Assembly (NCBI GenBank): GCA_020205615.1
Contig: CM035171.1
Span: forward strand, 6,003,601-6,067,600
Source of the DNA: Panax quinquefolius
Taxonomy: Eukaryota; Streptophyta; Magnoliopsida; Apiales; Araliaceae
Length of the DNA stretch: 64,000 bases
Reading direction: 5' to 3'
Of the stretch, positions 32,417-45,048 are shown piece by piece; the stretch's first letter is position 1; the number at the start of each line of letters is the position of its first letter. The notes under the pieces are model-generated. The model saw nothing but the letters and a program-made list of their open reading frames with translations. It made no database searches and was not told the origin of the DNA. A program made the position numbers and the translations under genes.

Positions 32417-35259
32417 TAGAAGACCCCAAATTATTAATAAATGAATTTTTATTTTCCTCCATATTATTTTGAAATAGTAAGGGTTGATTTGATTAATGTG
32501 GATAGTTATGGGTAAAATTTATGAAATATTTGAATAAGCCCCAAGTGGTTATAAAATATTCATTATTATTAATTTATGGGTGGGGAATATTATAAAATAT
32601 TGGTCGTGGAATATTATGGTGGAATATTAAATTTTGTCGAGAATATTAAATGCGTGGTAGCGATCTTTTATGGGCCCCATAACGAAAGCGATTGGATGAA
32701 AAAAGCGACAAATATAAGTTGTTTATAAATAACAGGCGTAGTTATTCTGAGATTATCTTGTTGGAATACGGTGGTTAAAAACACACTAATGTCTGGCGTT
32801 GTTGAGCGATGGCGGCTGCGGTATTGCACGAATTATTGATTCTTACGTGAAGGCCTACTCGATAATTATTACGATAATTCTTATTAGATATTTTATTTTA
32901 TTGATTCGATAATTGTTGCGTTGATATTTTATATTATTTGTTGTTTGATAAATTGTCATTACGGTATTTTTCCATTATCGAAGCAATAATTCATATTATC
33001 TGAATAATATTATTAGATAACATTATTGGCAATGTCTAAAAAGTTACATAAGGAGAGGTTTGGTCACTAATTGCGGCGATAAGGAGAAATTCTTATTGGA
33101 AAGCCCCTACTCTTTCTGAGGAGCGGCACAGTTGTCGATAATGTGATTACAATAATATTATTTGTGAATAATTAATTATTGATTTATATGATGAGGAAAA
33201 TATTGATTTTATGTGGATATAGATGGAGAAAATTTTAAAATGACAATTGTTGAAAATTAATATTTTATCTTTTACGATAAAATAATTCATTTAAATATAT
33301 TATTTTAATAATATATTAACGGTGATATTTTACAATGAATGTGGGATATATGAGTATATGAGGAGGAAGAGTATTTTTGTTGCAATAAATGTTTAAAACA
33401 TGTTAAACATGTCGGTGGGACCCCATTTCTTGGCGAAATTTGATTATAGCACATAAAATTATCCGTTGTGGATTTGGTCAATTTACATTTGGAATTTGGA
33501 AAAACTTTCTTACGCAAAGTTGTAGAAATTGAATTTCCTATAAAAAGTCTTGAGATTCAATTTTTACGATAAAATGGCTATTTATTATGAATTATTGAAG
33601 TTAAAGTTAAAATAATTGATTTTGGAAGTTTTATTTATTTTATTAATAAAAACGTTTTTTATATGTTGTGGGCATATTTAACATGTGTGCATGGTGGCTG
33701 AATTCAGATTCAAGATGTGGGCGTATGAATTTTGTTTAATATATATTATTATTATATTAAATTTTACTACTTTGGTGTTACTAGCGATTTCTATAAATAG
33801 GGTCTTGGGTTAGAATTGAAAATCACACGAAAACTGAGTTTTCTCTCTATATATTATCGGCGTATTCTTGTGAGTATTTTGAGTATACTTTGAGTATTGC
33901 TATCTGGTCTGAGTTCAAGTCATAGCTTTATATCAGGTGTTTATTAAAAATCTTGTCTTTTCGAGGTAAGGGATGTTATTTTCTTCTCGAATGATATTAT
34001 TTCTTGATATCATTATCTTTGAAATATTGGTTGAAACTTTTTATCAAATTTGGAACTTTTCATGTCGGGGTTCTTATTAAGCGATTCTTATTCTTATTCA
34101 CGAGTTCTTATTCACGAGTTCTTATTCATTCACGATTCTTATTCACGTACTATTCATTATTAAGTGAAGATGAAGATGTTTTTTGTGAAATTTCTATCTT
34201 TTGGTGTCGAGATTCTTATTCACGTATCTGGCTTTATTCACGTATCTGACCTTATTCACGAATCTGACCTTATTCATAGAAAAATGAAAATTTTTCTTTT
34301 AAATCAAAATATCTATTACGGATACTAGCTTTGATTGTATCCATTTTTGATCATTCTTGAATTTTACACCCTTATGATTATTTTTGAGGTATTTTTGGAC
34401 GTGGATAAAACAAAATCTGAATCTTTAATCCTTAATCCTTGTCATTTTGTTTCCTTTGGATTCGTTTCTTTAAAATATTTTTCATCATCTTGATCTTAAA
34501 TGATGATATTATGGAATATCTTTGGCACATATAGTGCAAAGATGAATGATTTCTTGATGAATATCTTTGGCCCGTAGTGCAAAGATGAGCAGTGTTGAGA
34601 TGAACATGGTGAAGCGATTAATATCTTTGGCCGTGGTGCAAAGATGAGCGGTGTGTTAGATGAACATGACCATTGATGAATATCTTTGGCTTTTGTGGTG
34701 CAAAGATGAATATTTGATTCGGATATATATTGATTGATGTTACGAGGATAAAATATCGACGATGAACTTTTAAATTCATATATAGAAGATAGTAGTTTGC
34801 ATTCTCTTAACTCTTCTAATGAATTATTATTTCATTGCGAATATTGATTTAAAATTTGTTGTCTATTGTATTACTATTAGATTTTTCCTGTTGAAGACTA
34901 ACGATAATTTGTTGTATATTATCTTAGTCATAATATTCTTCTTTGGGCTAGTTGAGCTCACCCTTTTCCTTGTTGTTCCATTTTTCTTCTCGGGGAGGCG
35001 AGAATGTAGCGAGTCTTAGTCGGGGTATGGAATGAAGGTTACAGAGAGAGTTGTTTAGTAGTCCTCACCATTTTGTAAAATAATGTATCAATAATTATGA
35101 TGGGGATTTATTTGCGTGTGGATATTGTCTAGATGGCAATATCGTATTTAAACTCACAGTTTATATGTTGTAATAATAAAGTTGTAGTTATTTACGTACC
35201 ATGTATTTGGCGACTCGAGAATGGGTTGGATGGAATGGACCTATTTTGGGGGCGTCACG
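32417..35259 (+). repeat. E5 5' LTR (family A)
   Basis: The start is blurred (TATAGAAGACCCCAAAT for TGTAAGACCCCAAAT); the end is GGGGGCGTCACGG. TATA box at 33792, donor-like GAG/GTAAGG with GT at 33966-33967, TATTCACGAGTT array 34065-34280, hairpin array 34515-34710. Close to the 3' copy at 38293. Confidence 0.85.
33792..33799 (+). promoter_or_regulatory. LTR TATA box (E5 5' LTR)
   Basis: TATAAATA in GATTTCTATAAATAGGGTC. Confidence 0.65.
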
Positions 35260-35260
35260 G

Positions 35261-35272
35261 TTAGTATCGAGC
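35261..35272 (+). other. primer-binding site (initiator Met tRNA type)
   Basis: TTAGTATCGAGC, two bases after the LTR end; expected TTGGTATCAGAGC. Confidence 0.7.
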
Positions 35273-35436
35273 TTGAGGATATGATCTCTGGCGGAGATCG
35301 GGGAATAGAACTAGGAGGGAGAGCGAGTAAATCCTTGTTAGTGTGTCTACTAAGCTTATTTGTTAGTTGGTTAGTATATAGGGATATTATGTGATATATT
35401 GATTTCCTTAATTAACCCTTGTTTTATGGCGGTGTT

Positions 35437-36200
35437 TGAGAATGTCGAATGAGAATATTAACGATGGAGTAAATGAGGCCAGAGTGGAGATGCTGTCTTT
35501 ACAGCGAGGAGAAGCGTCTGTGAGTGACAATGTACCTCCTGTGAACAACACCAGCGAGCGAGATGATGAGCGAGGGGATGTTTAGAAGCTTTTTGCGATT
35601 CATGCAAAATCGGACGAGAGAGACTTCGTGTTCAAAATCTGAGGAGAAATGATAGCAATTCACGGGTGGTCCGCGATGACGATTCGAAGTTGGGACCACG
35701 AATTGCAGGAAAGCGGGATCCGATTAAAGGCGGAGGCGTGGGTCAAACAAATTACCAAGATATTCGATGTCTTGGGATGCGGAGGAAACGAAAGTTCCAT
35801 TCGCTACCTTTATGTTAAATGGCGAACGAGGATTCTTGGTGGGAATACGTGAAGCGTACCCATCCGGTACACTTTCGGCGTGTCGTGGGAGCGTTTGAAA
35901 GCAGTTCAATAATGAAGTACTTCCACGAAAGTATTAAATCGTATGAAGGAAGTGGAGTTTATTAGTAGGCGAGAATAACATGGCGGTGTCGATCTGGCGA
36001 AGTTCGCGGAGTTATCGAGTTTTGCACCTCATTTGGTGGAGAATGAGGAGCGTATGGCGGATGTTTACGAGAGGTTTGAAACCGCGTACGTCGATATCTC
36101 ATTTCTCATAAATTTTCTCTCTATTCGGATGTTGTCAGCGGGGCTCGGTTGTTAGGCGAGATAACGATACGTTCATGAGGACCATAACCGAGGATCATCT
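35437..36200 (+). pseudogene. gag: gag capsid region of E5
   Basis: Collinear with E3 gag. The ATG is likely at 35445 (GAATGTCGAATGAGAATATT zone). Readable pieces: WVKQITKIFDVLGC (about 35740-35780), SSIRYLYVKW for the FATFMF region after a shift, GAAGGAAGTGGAGTTTATTA (35944), and GGTTTGAAACCGCGTACGTC (36073). Many one- and two-base losses against E3. Confidence 0.8.
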
Positions 36201-36229
36201 GAAGATAGCGATCATCGAATAACGATAAC

Positions 36230-36560
36230 CGGCGGAGAAAGAAGAATCTGAGACAAAGCGGTAACCACTCTGGTGTGTAATCGTGGCCATGAAAATAGAA
36301 GAAGCGAGTCGGGAGGAGATTTTAAAGAGGAGATTCAACAGCGACCATTTGAAGGCGTCGGTAGTGATGTGACTAGTTCGAGGAGGAGAAAGACCACCGA
36401 TGTATATGTTACAAATCTGGGAAGAGGACATATCATTGAAGCGCCCTACACAGTTAAAGGTATGCTATAATTGTGGAAAAGAAGGACATATCGCTCGAGT
36501 TTGAACGATATCGAAACCAGATCCGGTAGAATGGTGACTCGAAAAGGATGTCGAGAAAAA
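36230..36560 (+). pseudogene. gag: gag nucleocapsid of E5
   Basis: The second zinc knuckle is readable as CYNCGKEGHIAR at 36463-36500, followed by a stop where the last Cys should be. The first knuckle near 36400 is out of frame. Confidence 0.75.
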
Positions 36561-36629
36561 GTCAAAAGTCAGCGATTCTGGAAGGCGTTTGTCGTGGCCG
36601 GTCAAAATCGAGGAACGAGCGAAGTTAGC

Positions 36630-36980
36630 ATGGGTTAGTTAATTATAAATTCTTGCGAAGTTTATACCTTACTAGATCTGGGTTCTACCCATTCTTTTAT
36701 CTCTCTTGCTTGCGCTCAGCGTTTGAACTTGACTCTGGAGAAATTAGACTTTGACTTATATTATGGAGACTCCGTTAGGAGAAACTTTCATTACATCCAG
36801 TTGTTTAGAAATCTTGCTTGATTCAGTTGGCACTATCACATTACACATTAACCTTATTTCTATAGAGATATTTGCTTTTGATGTGATTTTAAGGTTAACT
36901 ACTCATCATCGTACCAAAATTGATTACTTTAAGTAAGGTTGTTAGTTTTCATATTCTAAGCACACTTTTGTTATTGAATT
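36630..36980 (+). pseudogene. pro: protease region of E5
   Basis: TTACTAGATCTGGGTTCTAC (36667) gives LLDLGST where LDTGST is expected. ETPLGETFITS (open stretch from 36751) and FAFDVIL then LTTHH (36868-36915) follow, with GxDW missing. Confidence 0.75.
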
Positions 36981-37009
36981 CAAACAATCAAACCATTGTA
37001 GTCAAACAT

Positions 37010-37283
37010 TTTCATATCAAGCCATGAAGTCATTCGTTTATTACGGATGTCAAGTTTTCTTAGTCCATGTTATGGATTTGAATAAAGAACACGTCGATTT
37101 GAATAATATTCTTGTTGTTATTGATTTTTCTGACGTATTTCTGAAGAATTTCTTGGCTTACTCCCAAAGCTTTGATATTAAATTTTGTATCGACTTTGAA
37201 CCGGTACAAAACTCATTTCTAAAATCTCATATCGAATGGCTCTATTGAACTTGAGGAGTTAAAAATTCAACTATAAATTTGGT
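37010..37283 (+). pseudogene. pol: protease-RT linker and RT N-end of E5
   Basis: The open stretch 37024-37248 reads GCQVFLVHVMDLN and FDIKFCIDFEPVQN, then SHIEWLY. This is the RT N-terminal extension. RT motifs proper are absent downstream. Confidence 0.7.
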
Positions 37284-37425
37284 ACTGAGCCTTTATCTGG
37301 TGACTTCCTTTGTGGAATGCTGCAAAGCCGGACTCTCGTAGGGGACACCATATTAGTGCGATAGTAAAGCGATAGGTGTCATTGTAACGTCTTATCGAGG
37401 TTGGGATATGAGTCACGATTGAGAA
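37284..37425 (+). repeat. S module, copy 5, in place of the RT core
   Basis: GACTTCCTTTGTGGAATGC, AAGCCGGACTCTCGTAGGG and GCGATAGGTGTCATTGTAAC, between the same RT flanks as in E3. Confidence 0.65.
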
Positions 37426-37690
37426 CAACCTAAGTCGGTGTCGAAATCGTAGCTTTCTGAAGCTTAGTTGGTTATTATCGGAGATTAGTTGAAGGATATT
37501 CTCGAATCGCTATTCCATTAACGGTGACTTCGTAGAGATACAAAATTCGAATGGAAGCGAAGGAATGTGGGAAGAGCTTGAAGAACTCGAGGAGAGACTC
37601 ATTTGACACGTATTTACGACCATGCCATCTGGGAAGCGACGTGGTAGGCGGCGTGTTGAGTAGAAGATCGTATCTGAAATCTGATACGAT
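37426..37690 (+). pseudogene. pol: RT C-end and RNase H end of E5
   Basis: AACAACCTAAGTCGG, TTGGTTATTATCGGAGATTA and TACAAAATTCGAATGGAAG match the RT C-end. GGCGTGTTGAGTAGAAGATC ends RNase H. The RNase H core is missing. Confidence 0.65.
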
Positions 37691-38275
37691 ATTGTCAAAG
37701 ACTTATTTATTATAATTTACAAATAATAGAGATGGAGATGAAAACTCTAGTTACCCAGCGTGATGATATCTGAGTATAATCGACTTTAATCGATAAAGTT
37801 AAAAGTTATTCGAAGCTACACCTGGGGTGATGAATTTGAAGAAGGAGGTGCGAAGTTGTTATTTCAAAAGCGAGAATCGGTGAGGTGAGGAAAGCTCGAA
37901 CCTTGATTTATTAATCCATTTGAAATTCTCGATCGAATAGGAAGCTGTGGCCTATAGACTCGTTTTACTGCCAAGTATGGGCGTGTTCATAACGTTTTTC
38001 ACGTGTCGATGTTACGTAAATATGTGGACGACGAACCACGTCATTGAGTTAGAACCAGGACGAGATAATGAAGACTTAACGTACTGAGGAGGTACTGTCG
38101 AAGATCTTGGATAGGAAGGAACATGTCCTATGTCTGAAGGTTATACCACAAGTTAAAGTTTTGTGGAGAAACCATCTTATTGAGGAAATGACACGGGAGT
38201 TGGAAAGCGAAAATGAAAGCGAGGTATTCTCATCTTTTGAAACACCGAATGCGTCGTCGATTTAGAGGATGAAAT
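37691..38275 (+). pseudogene. pol: integrase remnant and chromodomain-type tail of E5
   Basis: The linker with TAATCGACTTTAATCGATAA and AAGCGAGAATCGGTGAGGTG leads directly into ATTCTCGATCGAATAGGAAG, skipping the HHCC and DDE integrase domains. The tail is recognisable by GTTCATAACGTTTTTCACGT, AGAACCAGGACGAGATAATG and TCTTGGATAGGAAGGAAC. The join matches that of E1 at about 1480. Confidence 0.75.
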
Positions 38276-38278
38276 TTC

Positions 38279-38292
38279 ATAAGGAGGGAGGT
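38279..38292 (+). other. polypurine tract of E5
   Basis: ATAAGGAGGGAGGT directly before TGTAAGACCCC. Confidence 0.8.
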
Positions 38293-41118
38293 TGTAAGAC
38301 CCCAAATTATTAATAAATAAAATTTATTTTCCTCTATTTATTATTTTGAAATAGTAAGGGTTGATTTGATTAATGTGGATAGTTATGGGTAAAATCATAA
38401 ATATTTTTGAATAAGCAGTGGTTATAAAATATTCATTATTATTAGGAGGGAATATTAGTTTGGTGGTGGAATATTAAATGCTTTGTCGGGGAATATTAAA
38501 TGCAAACGGTAGCGATCTCTTTTGTGGGCCCCCATAATGAAAAGCGATTGGATGAAGAAAAGCGACAAATATAAGTTGTTTATAAATAACGGCGTAGTTA
38601 TTCTGAATTATCTTGTTGGAATACCGGTGGTTAAAACACCTTAATCTGCGTTGTTGAGCGATAGCACCACGGTATTGCACCAATTATTGATTCTTACGTG
38701 AAAGGCCTACTCGATAATTATTCTGATAATTCTTTATTCGATATTTTATTTTATTGATTCAATAATTCTTGCGTTGATATTTTATATTATTTTGTTTTTG
38801 ATAAATTGTCATTACGATATTTTTTATTATCGAAGCGATAATTCATATTATCTGAATAATATTATTAGATAACATTATTGGCAATGTCTAGAAAGTTACA
38901 TCTAAGGAGAGGTTTGGTCACCTAATTGCTTGGCATGATGAGAGAGATTCTTATTGGAAAGCCCCTCTTTCACAGGGCGCACGGTTGTCGATAATGTGAT
39001 TACGTAATATTATTTGTGAATAATTAATTATTGATTTATATGATGAGAAAAATATTGATTTTATGTGGATATAGATGGAGAAAATTTTTAAAATGACAAT
39101 TGTTGAAAATTAATATTTTATCTTTTTACGATAAAATAATTCGTTTAAATATATTATTTTAATAATATATTAATGGTGATATTTTTACAATGAATGTGGG
39201 ATATATGAGTATATGAGGAGGAAGAGTATTTTGTTGCAATAAATGTTTAAAACATGTTAAACATGTGTTTGGACCCCATTTATTGGCTGAAATTTGATTA
39301 TAGCACATGTAAAATTGTCCGTTTGTGGATTTGGTCAATTTACATTTGGAATTTGGAAAAACTTTCTTACGCAAAGTTGTGAAATTGAATTTCCTATAAA
39401 AAATCGCGAGAGATTCAATTTTCTGATAAAATGGCTATTTATTATGAATTATTGAAGTTACGAAGTTAAAATAATTGATTTTTGGAAGTTTTATTTATTT
39501 TTATTAATAAAACGTTTTTTATATATGTTGTGGGCATATTTAACATGTGCATGGTGGCTGAATTCAGATTCAAGATGTGGGCGTATGAATTTTGTTTATA
39601 TATAATATTATTATATTAATTTTTACTGCTTTGGTGTTACAAGCGATTTCTATAAATAGGGTCTTGGGTTAGAATTGAAAATCACACGAGAAGCTGAAGT
39701 TTTCTCTCTATATTATCGGTATTCTTGTGAGTATTTTGAGTATACTTTGAGTATTGCTATACGGTCTGAGTTCAAGTCATAGCTTTATATCAGGTGTTTT
39801 GACTAGAAATCTTGTCTTTTGAGGTAAGGGATGTTATTTTCTTCTCGAATGATATTATTTCTTGATATCATTATCTTTGAAATATTGGTTGAAACTTTTT
39901 ATCAAATTTGGAACTTTTCATATCGGGGTTACTATTCATGAGTTCTTATTCACGAGTTCTTATTCACGAGTTCTTATTCACGAGTTCTTATTCATTATTC
40001 GAGATACTATTCTTATGAAAAGCGTGAAGATGTTTTTTGTGAAATTTCTATCTTTTGGTGTAGGATTCTTACTATTCACGTATCTGGCCTTTATTCACGT
40101 ATCTGACACTATTCACGAATCTGACCTTATTCATAGAAAAATAAAATTTTTCTTTTAAATCCAAATATATCTATTACGGATACTAGCTTTGATTGTATCC
40201 ATGTTTTTGATCATTCTTGAATTTTACACCCTATGATTATTTTGAGGTATTTTTGGGCGTGGATAAAACAAAATCTGAATCCTTAATCCTTAATCCTTGT
40301 CGTTTTGTTTCCTTTGGATTCGTTTCTTTAAAAATATATTTTCATCATCTTGATCTTAAATGATGATATTATGGAATATCTTTGGCACATGTAGTGCAAA
40401 GATGAATGATTTCTTGAAGAATATCTTTGGCCCGTAGTGCAAAAAGATGAGCAGTGTTGAGATGAACATGACCAGGCCAGATTAATATCTTTGGCCCGTG
40501 AGTGCAAAGATGAGCAGTGTTTAGATGAACATGACCCGGTGATGAATATCTTTGGCACATAGTGCAAAGATGAATATTTGATTCGGATATATATTGATTG
40601 ATGTTCTGAGGGGATAAAATATCGACGATGAACTTTTAAATTCATATATAGAAGATAGTAGTTTGCATTCTCTACTTAACTCTTCTAATGAATTATTATT
40701 TCATTGCGAATATTGATTTAAAATTTGTTGTCTATTGTATTCTATTAGATTTTTTTGTGTTGAAGACTAACGATAATTTGTTGTATATTATCTTAGTCAT
40801 AATATTCTTCTTGGGGCTAGTTGAGCTCACCCTTTTCCTTTTGTTCCATTTTTTCTTCTCGGGAGGCGAGAATGTAGCGAAATCTTACTAGTCGGGAATG
40901 AAGGTTCTACAGAGAGTTGTTTAGTAGTCCTCACCATTTTTGTAAAATAATGTATCAATAATTATGATGGGGATTTATTTGCGTGTGGATATTGTCTAGA
41001 TGGCAATATCGTATTTAAACTCACGATTTATATGTTGTAATAATAAAGTTGTAGTTATTTACATACCATGTATTTGGCGACTTCGAGAATGGGTTGGATG
41101 GAATGGACCTATTTTGTG
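38293..41118 (+). repeat. E5 3' LTR (family A)
   Basis: Collinear with 32417-35259. TATA box at 39651, donor-like GAG/GTAAGG with GT at 39824-39825, TATTCACGAGTT array 39920-40135, hairpin array 40375-40573. The last bases are truncated. Confidence 0.85.
39651..39658 (+). promoter_or_regulatory. LTR TATA box (E5 3' LTR)
   Basis: TATAAATA in GATTTCTATAAATAGGGTC. Confidence 0.6.
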
Positions 41119-42890
41119 ATAATTGTAGGTCCACAAAACACCAAAATTGTCGATTACAAAAATCTGACAACACGTCCAAGTTTTAATACCAACTACGACT
41201 AATGTCCGACTATGGATAGCACCTCCCTAAAGTTGAAATTAAAATCTTTGGGAGAAGTCGAAATATGGGAGGCCGTGCGTGCAGGTTATGATAGATATCG
41301 TATGCCCACAAATTATCCTTAGTTGACCCGATGAAAAAGCGAGAAGATTCTTGTCGTATTCTTCCCGATGGTGTGTCTTCTGTTAACTATTATCTTGAAC
41401 GAACTCCAAGATATATATAGTGGTGCTCTATATACTAGCATTGGATGAGCCGCGACCCATGTGCTACACTTGTATGATAGTGACAAAACACCCCTTCCCA
41501 CGTTGGGTTACGCTCACCTAGTTGAAAATATAACTACTAAATGTGAAGCAAAAGGGTGAGCTGAAAAGAAATTGTGAAGCAAAGGGTGAAAACCTGCAAG
41601 ATAAGAATATCGTTGACTAAAGATAAATAAATTATTAATAGCCTTCAACAAAGATAAATTAGAGATTTAGAACATATAGTAGATGATAAAACTTTTCAAC
41701 TATAGTTGCAGCAGAACGAGCAATCCATTAGAAGAGTCAAATAGACCATAAAGTATATTATCTTCTCCATATTAAAAGTCCACCAACAATGTTTTATCCC
41801 TGTAATATCAATCAACAATTCCTGTCCACAATCACATGTATAACTCATAATCGTAATTGTTGTTCTAAATTTCTCTTCGCATCCAGGACAAAGATAATTT
41901 TCATTACCTGAAACATCAAAGATCATGGTTATACCAAATCACAGTTCCTGTTCATAATCATACTAATAAATTCATCTTTATCTTCTGAACGAAAGATATT
42001 AATCAACGATTCATCTTTTGCACTTTACATGCCAAAGATATTCAATAATGAGTCATCTTTGCTTCTACAGCCAAAGATATTCATATCTCAAAAAATACAT
42101 AATCATTTCGAATTTATATAAACCATAATTATAACCATGTTGATCAATTCACCTTTTTTGCTTAAGCTAAAGACATTCAATTATAAATTGATGGTCGTGA
42201 TCGTACCACTCACAATTCAACTTTTCACTTCTTGGCCAAAGAGAACCTAGTAATGATCATACCAATAATCTACCCATCTTTACACTCCAAAGAAAAGAGA
42301 TTTTTCAACATCGGGGTTATAAAATGTTATATATAATAATAAAATCAATATAATCAATATATAGTTTTAATCTCGAAGTAATATTCATAAATCAACTATA
42401 ATTTGGTTAGAAAAAGAAACCAATTTTGTAGTGAATAGTACAAGTGACTAATAACTTCGTGAATAGTAACTAAGTGAATAATAACTCATGAATAATAACA
42501 CTGTCGTGAATAGTAACTTTCGTGAATACTAATTAAGTGAATAGTAACTTTTGAATAGTAACTCGTGAATAATAACTCATGAATAGTAACCTCGGCATGA
42601 AAAAGTTCCAAATTTGATAAAAAGTTCAAACCAATATTTCGGCATAATGATATTGAAGAAATAATATCACTTACTGAAGAAAACAACATCCTTTCAATCA
42701 CTTTACTATCCCTTACCTCAAAAAGAAAGATCATTTACATTTGGAATAACGCTGAATCGAACTTGCACATAGTATAAAGCAACACTCAAGATATCAAAAT
42801 ACACACAAGAATACACTCGATAATATAGAGAGAGAAATAGAGAAAAAACTTCAGTTTCTGGTGTGATTTTCAATTCTAACCTAAGCACCC

Positions 42891-42898
42891 TATTTATA
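42891..42898 (-). promoter_or_regulatory. LTR TATA box (minus-strand family-C LTR)
   Basis: TATTTATA on the plus strand, reading TATAAATAGGG on the minus strand. Confidence 0.55.
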
Positions 42899-43314
42899 GG
42901 AAATTGCTTAGAACACCAAAGAAGAAAATTGAATATAATAATATTATATTTATAAAATTTTCTTATGCACACTTTTAACAACTGATTTCAGCTAATCTCA
43001 ACCACCAGTGGGCCCCCCCAAACATAATAAAAACTTTTTTGTTATTAAAATTAATTAAAACTTTCAAAAATCAATTATTTCGGAACCAAGGAACTTCAAT
43101 AATTCATAATAAATAGCCCTTTTATCAGAAAATTCGAATCTCGCAAATCTTTATAGGAAATTCAATTCTACAACTTTGGAAGAAAGTTTTTCAAATTCCA
43201 AACAAAATTAATAAAATCCACATACGAGGCGATTTTACGTGCTATAATCAAATTTCGATCGAAAATGGATCCACCAACATGTTTAACATGTTTTAAACAA
43301 CTTTTGCAACAAAA

Positions 43315-43560
43315 TACTCTCCTCCTCATATACTCATATATCCCACATTCATTATAAAAATATCACCATTATTATATTATAATAATATAATAAAATATTA
43401 TTTTATCGAGAAAAGATAAAATATACTCTTAATGCCACAAAAATACTCTTCCTCCTCATATACTCATATATCCCACATTCATTGTAAAAATATCACAGAT
43501 TAATATATTATTAAAATAATATATTTAAATGAATTATTTTATCGGAAAAAGATAAAATAT
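43315..43560 (-). repeat. ~125 bp tandem duplication in U3
   Basis: TCCTCCTCATATACTCATATATCCCACATTCATT occurs twice (about 43320 and 43450; shown here only by its first and last parts: TCCTCCTCATATACT and CCCACATTCATT), each followed by ATATCAC and an ATTATTTTATCG-AAAAGAT stretch. Other LTRs have one copy. Confidence 0.75.
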
Positions 43561-44764
43561 TAATTTTCAACAATTGTCACATTAAAATTTTCTCCATCTA
43601 TATCCACATAAAATCAATATTTTCCTCATCATATGAATCAATAATTAATTAATCACAAATAATATTACGAGAATCACAATAATGACAGATCAAAGCGGTT
43701 TCTAAAAAGAGGGGCTTTCGAATAAGAATTTCTCCTTCTTCTTGCGCCGTTGATTAGGTGACCAAACCTCTCCTTGCAGCGAACTTTCTAGACATTGCCA
43801 ATAATGTTATCTAATAATATTATTCAGATAATATGAATTATTGCTCTAGATAATGAAAAATATTGTGTAGTGATAATTATTGAAACAACGAATATAAAAT
43901 ATCAACGCATGCAATTATTGAATCAATAAAATAAAATACTTTGAGCAGAATTCTTGTAACAATTATTGGGTAGTGCCTTCATGGTAAGAATCAATAATTG
44001 GTGCAATCTGGGTAATCTTCTTGTGCAACAACACGTATTCTTGTATTTTAACCACCGGTATTCAGCAGTGTTAATCGGTTGTAAGACCCGAACTTTTATA
44101 AATAAAGATGAATTTTCTATAAATATTATTTTTTAGAATATTATGGAATAAATTTGATATAATGTTATAGTTGTGGGTAATATTTATAAATTTTGCAAAG
44201 TAAGCAAGTTGTTATAAAATATTAGTTTGGTGGGGAATATTCTTTTTGTCGGGGAATATTCGTATTAGACAATGACTTTCGATCATTAATTGGACCCCTC
44301 ATGGCGGAAGTATTATGCGTAGTTAGAAAAGCGACAAAATTATCTTTCTATAAAAATAACTTGGAGGAGGTGTTCTGTTAAAAAGCTGTTGAACTACCGT
44401 TGGTAAAAAAAATGCGATGTATGGCGTGGTTGCATAGTAGCACGGTATTGATTATTGATCTTTACGTGAGAAGTCACTTAGCTATACTCAATTATTCTTT
44501 CTGATAATTCTTGCATCATATCTCTTATATTATTGATTCAATTATTGTCACGATATCATCTGTATAATATGTTATATTATTAATTGAGGCGACAAGTTAT
44601 AAGTGATTAATAATTGTTGAAAGATTAAATATGTGTTGATTAAAAATAAAATAATTTGTGGTAATATTTATTGAATCCTTGATGTATATAAAGAGTGCAT
44701 TATGAGGGCGTTTGTAGTAAGTTTGATTATTTTATGGGGGGTCATATGTCATCATCTAAGAGTC

Positions 44765-44935
44765 TCTTTGTCGATAGTATTTACCTTCGTCGATAATAGT
44801 ATTTACCTTCAATCGATAGTATTTTCACTTTATTCGATAAGTAATTATCTTCTTCAAATAGTAATTACCTTCGTCTAATAAGTAATTACCCCTTCGAATA
44901 ATAGTTGTCCTTCATATTACCAAGATTTAAGCACT
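44765..44935 (+). repeat. ~22 bp minisatellite in family-B U3
   Basis: Six to eight units of the type TCGATAGTATTTACCTTCG. It lies upstream of the TATA box and could act as an enhancer repeat. Also at 52190-52350 in the other E6 LTR. Confidence 0.8.
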
Positions 44936-45048
44936 TCTTTTTATTGTTCCAGGGTTAATTACCCTTTCATGAAATAGTAGTTGTCTCTTGATATTACCAA
45001 AGTCATTTTGACCCCTACGTTAAGACCAGAGCCACCCTCGGTTTTTTC

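Larger units (their letters stand above)
32417..41118 (+). mobile_element. E5: Ty3/gypsy element with two family-A LTRs, short interior
   Basis: 5' LTR 32417-35259, interior only about 3.0 kb, 3' LTR 38293-41118. It keeps primer site, gag, protease, polypurine tract and chromodomain tail, but lacks the RT core and the whole integrase core. It lies between minus-strand family-C LTR pieces. The 3' LTR ends CTATTTTGTGA instead of CTATTTTGGGGGCGTCACA, so the last ~10 bp are lost. No target duplication was found. Confidence 0.88.
41119..44079 (-). mobile_element. family-C LTR, minus strand, 5' part missing
   Basis: Read on the minus strand: donor-like TGAG/GTAAGG (GT at 42716-42715), TATA box as CCTATAAATAGGG at 42898, TATTCACGAGTT array at 42425-42600 and a decayed hairpin array at 41985-42300. 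The first ~300 bp of LTR are absent: it stops at 44079 against E6. Its 3' part carries the P module (41220-41520, plus strand). U3 holds an internal duplication (43315-43560). Confidence 0.75.
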
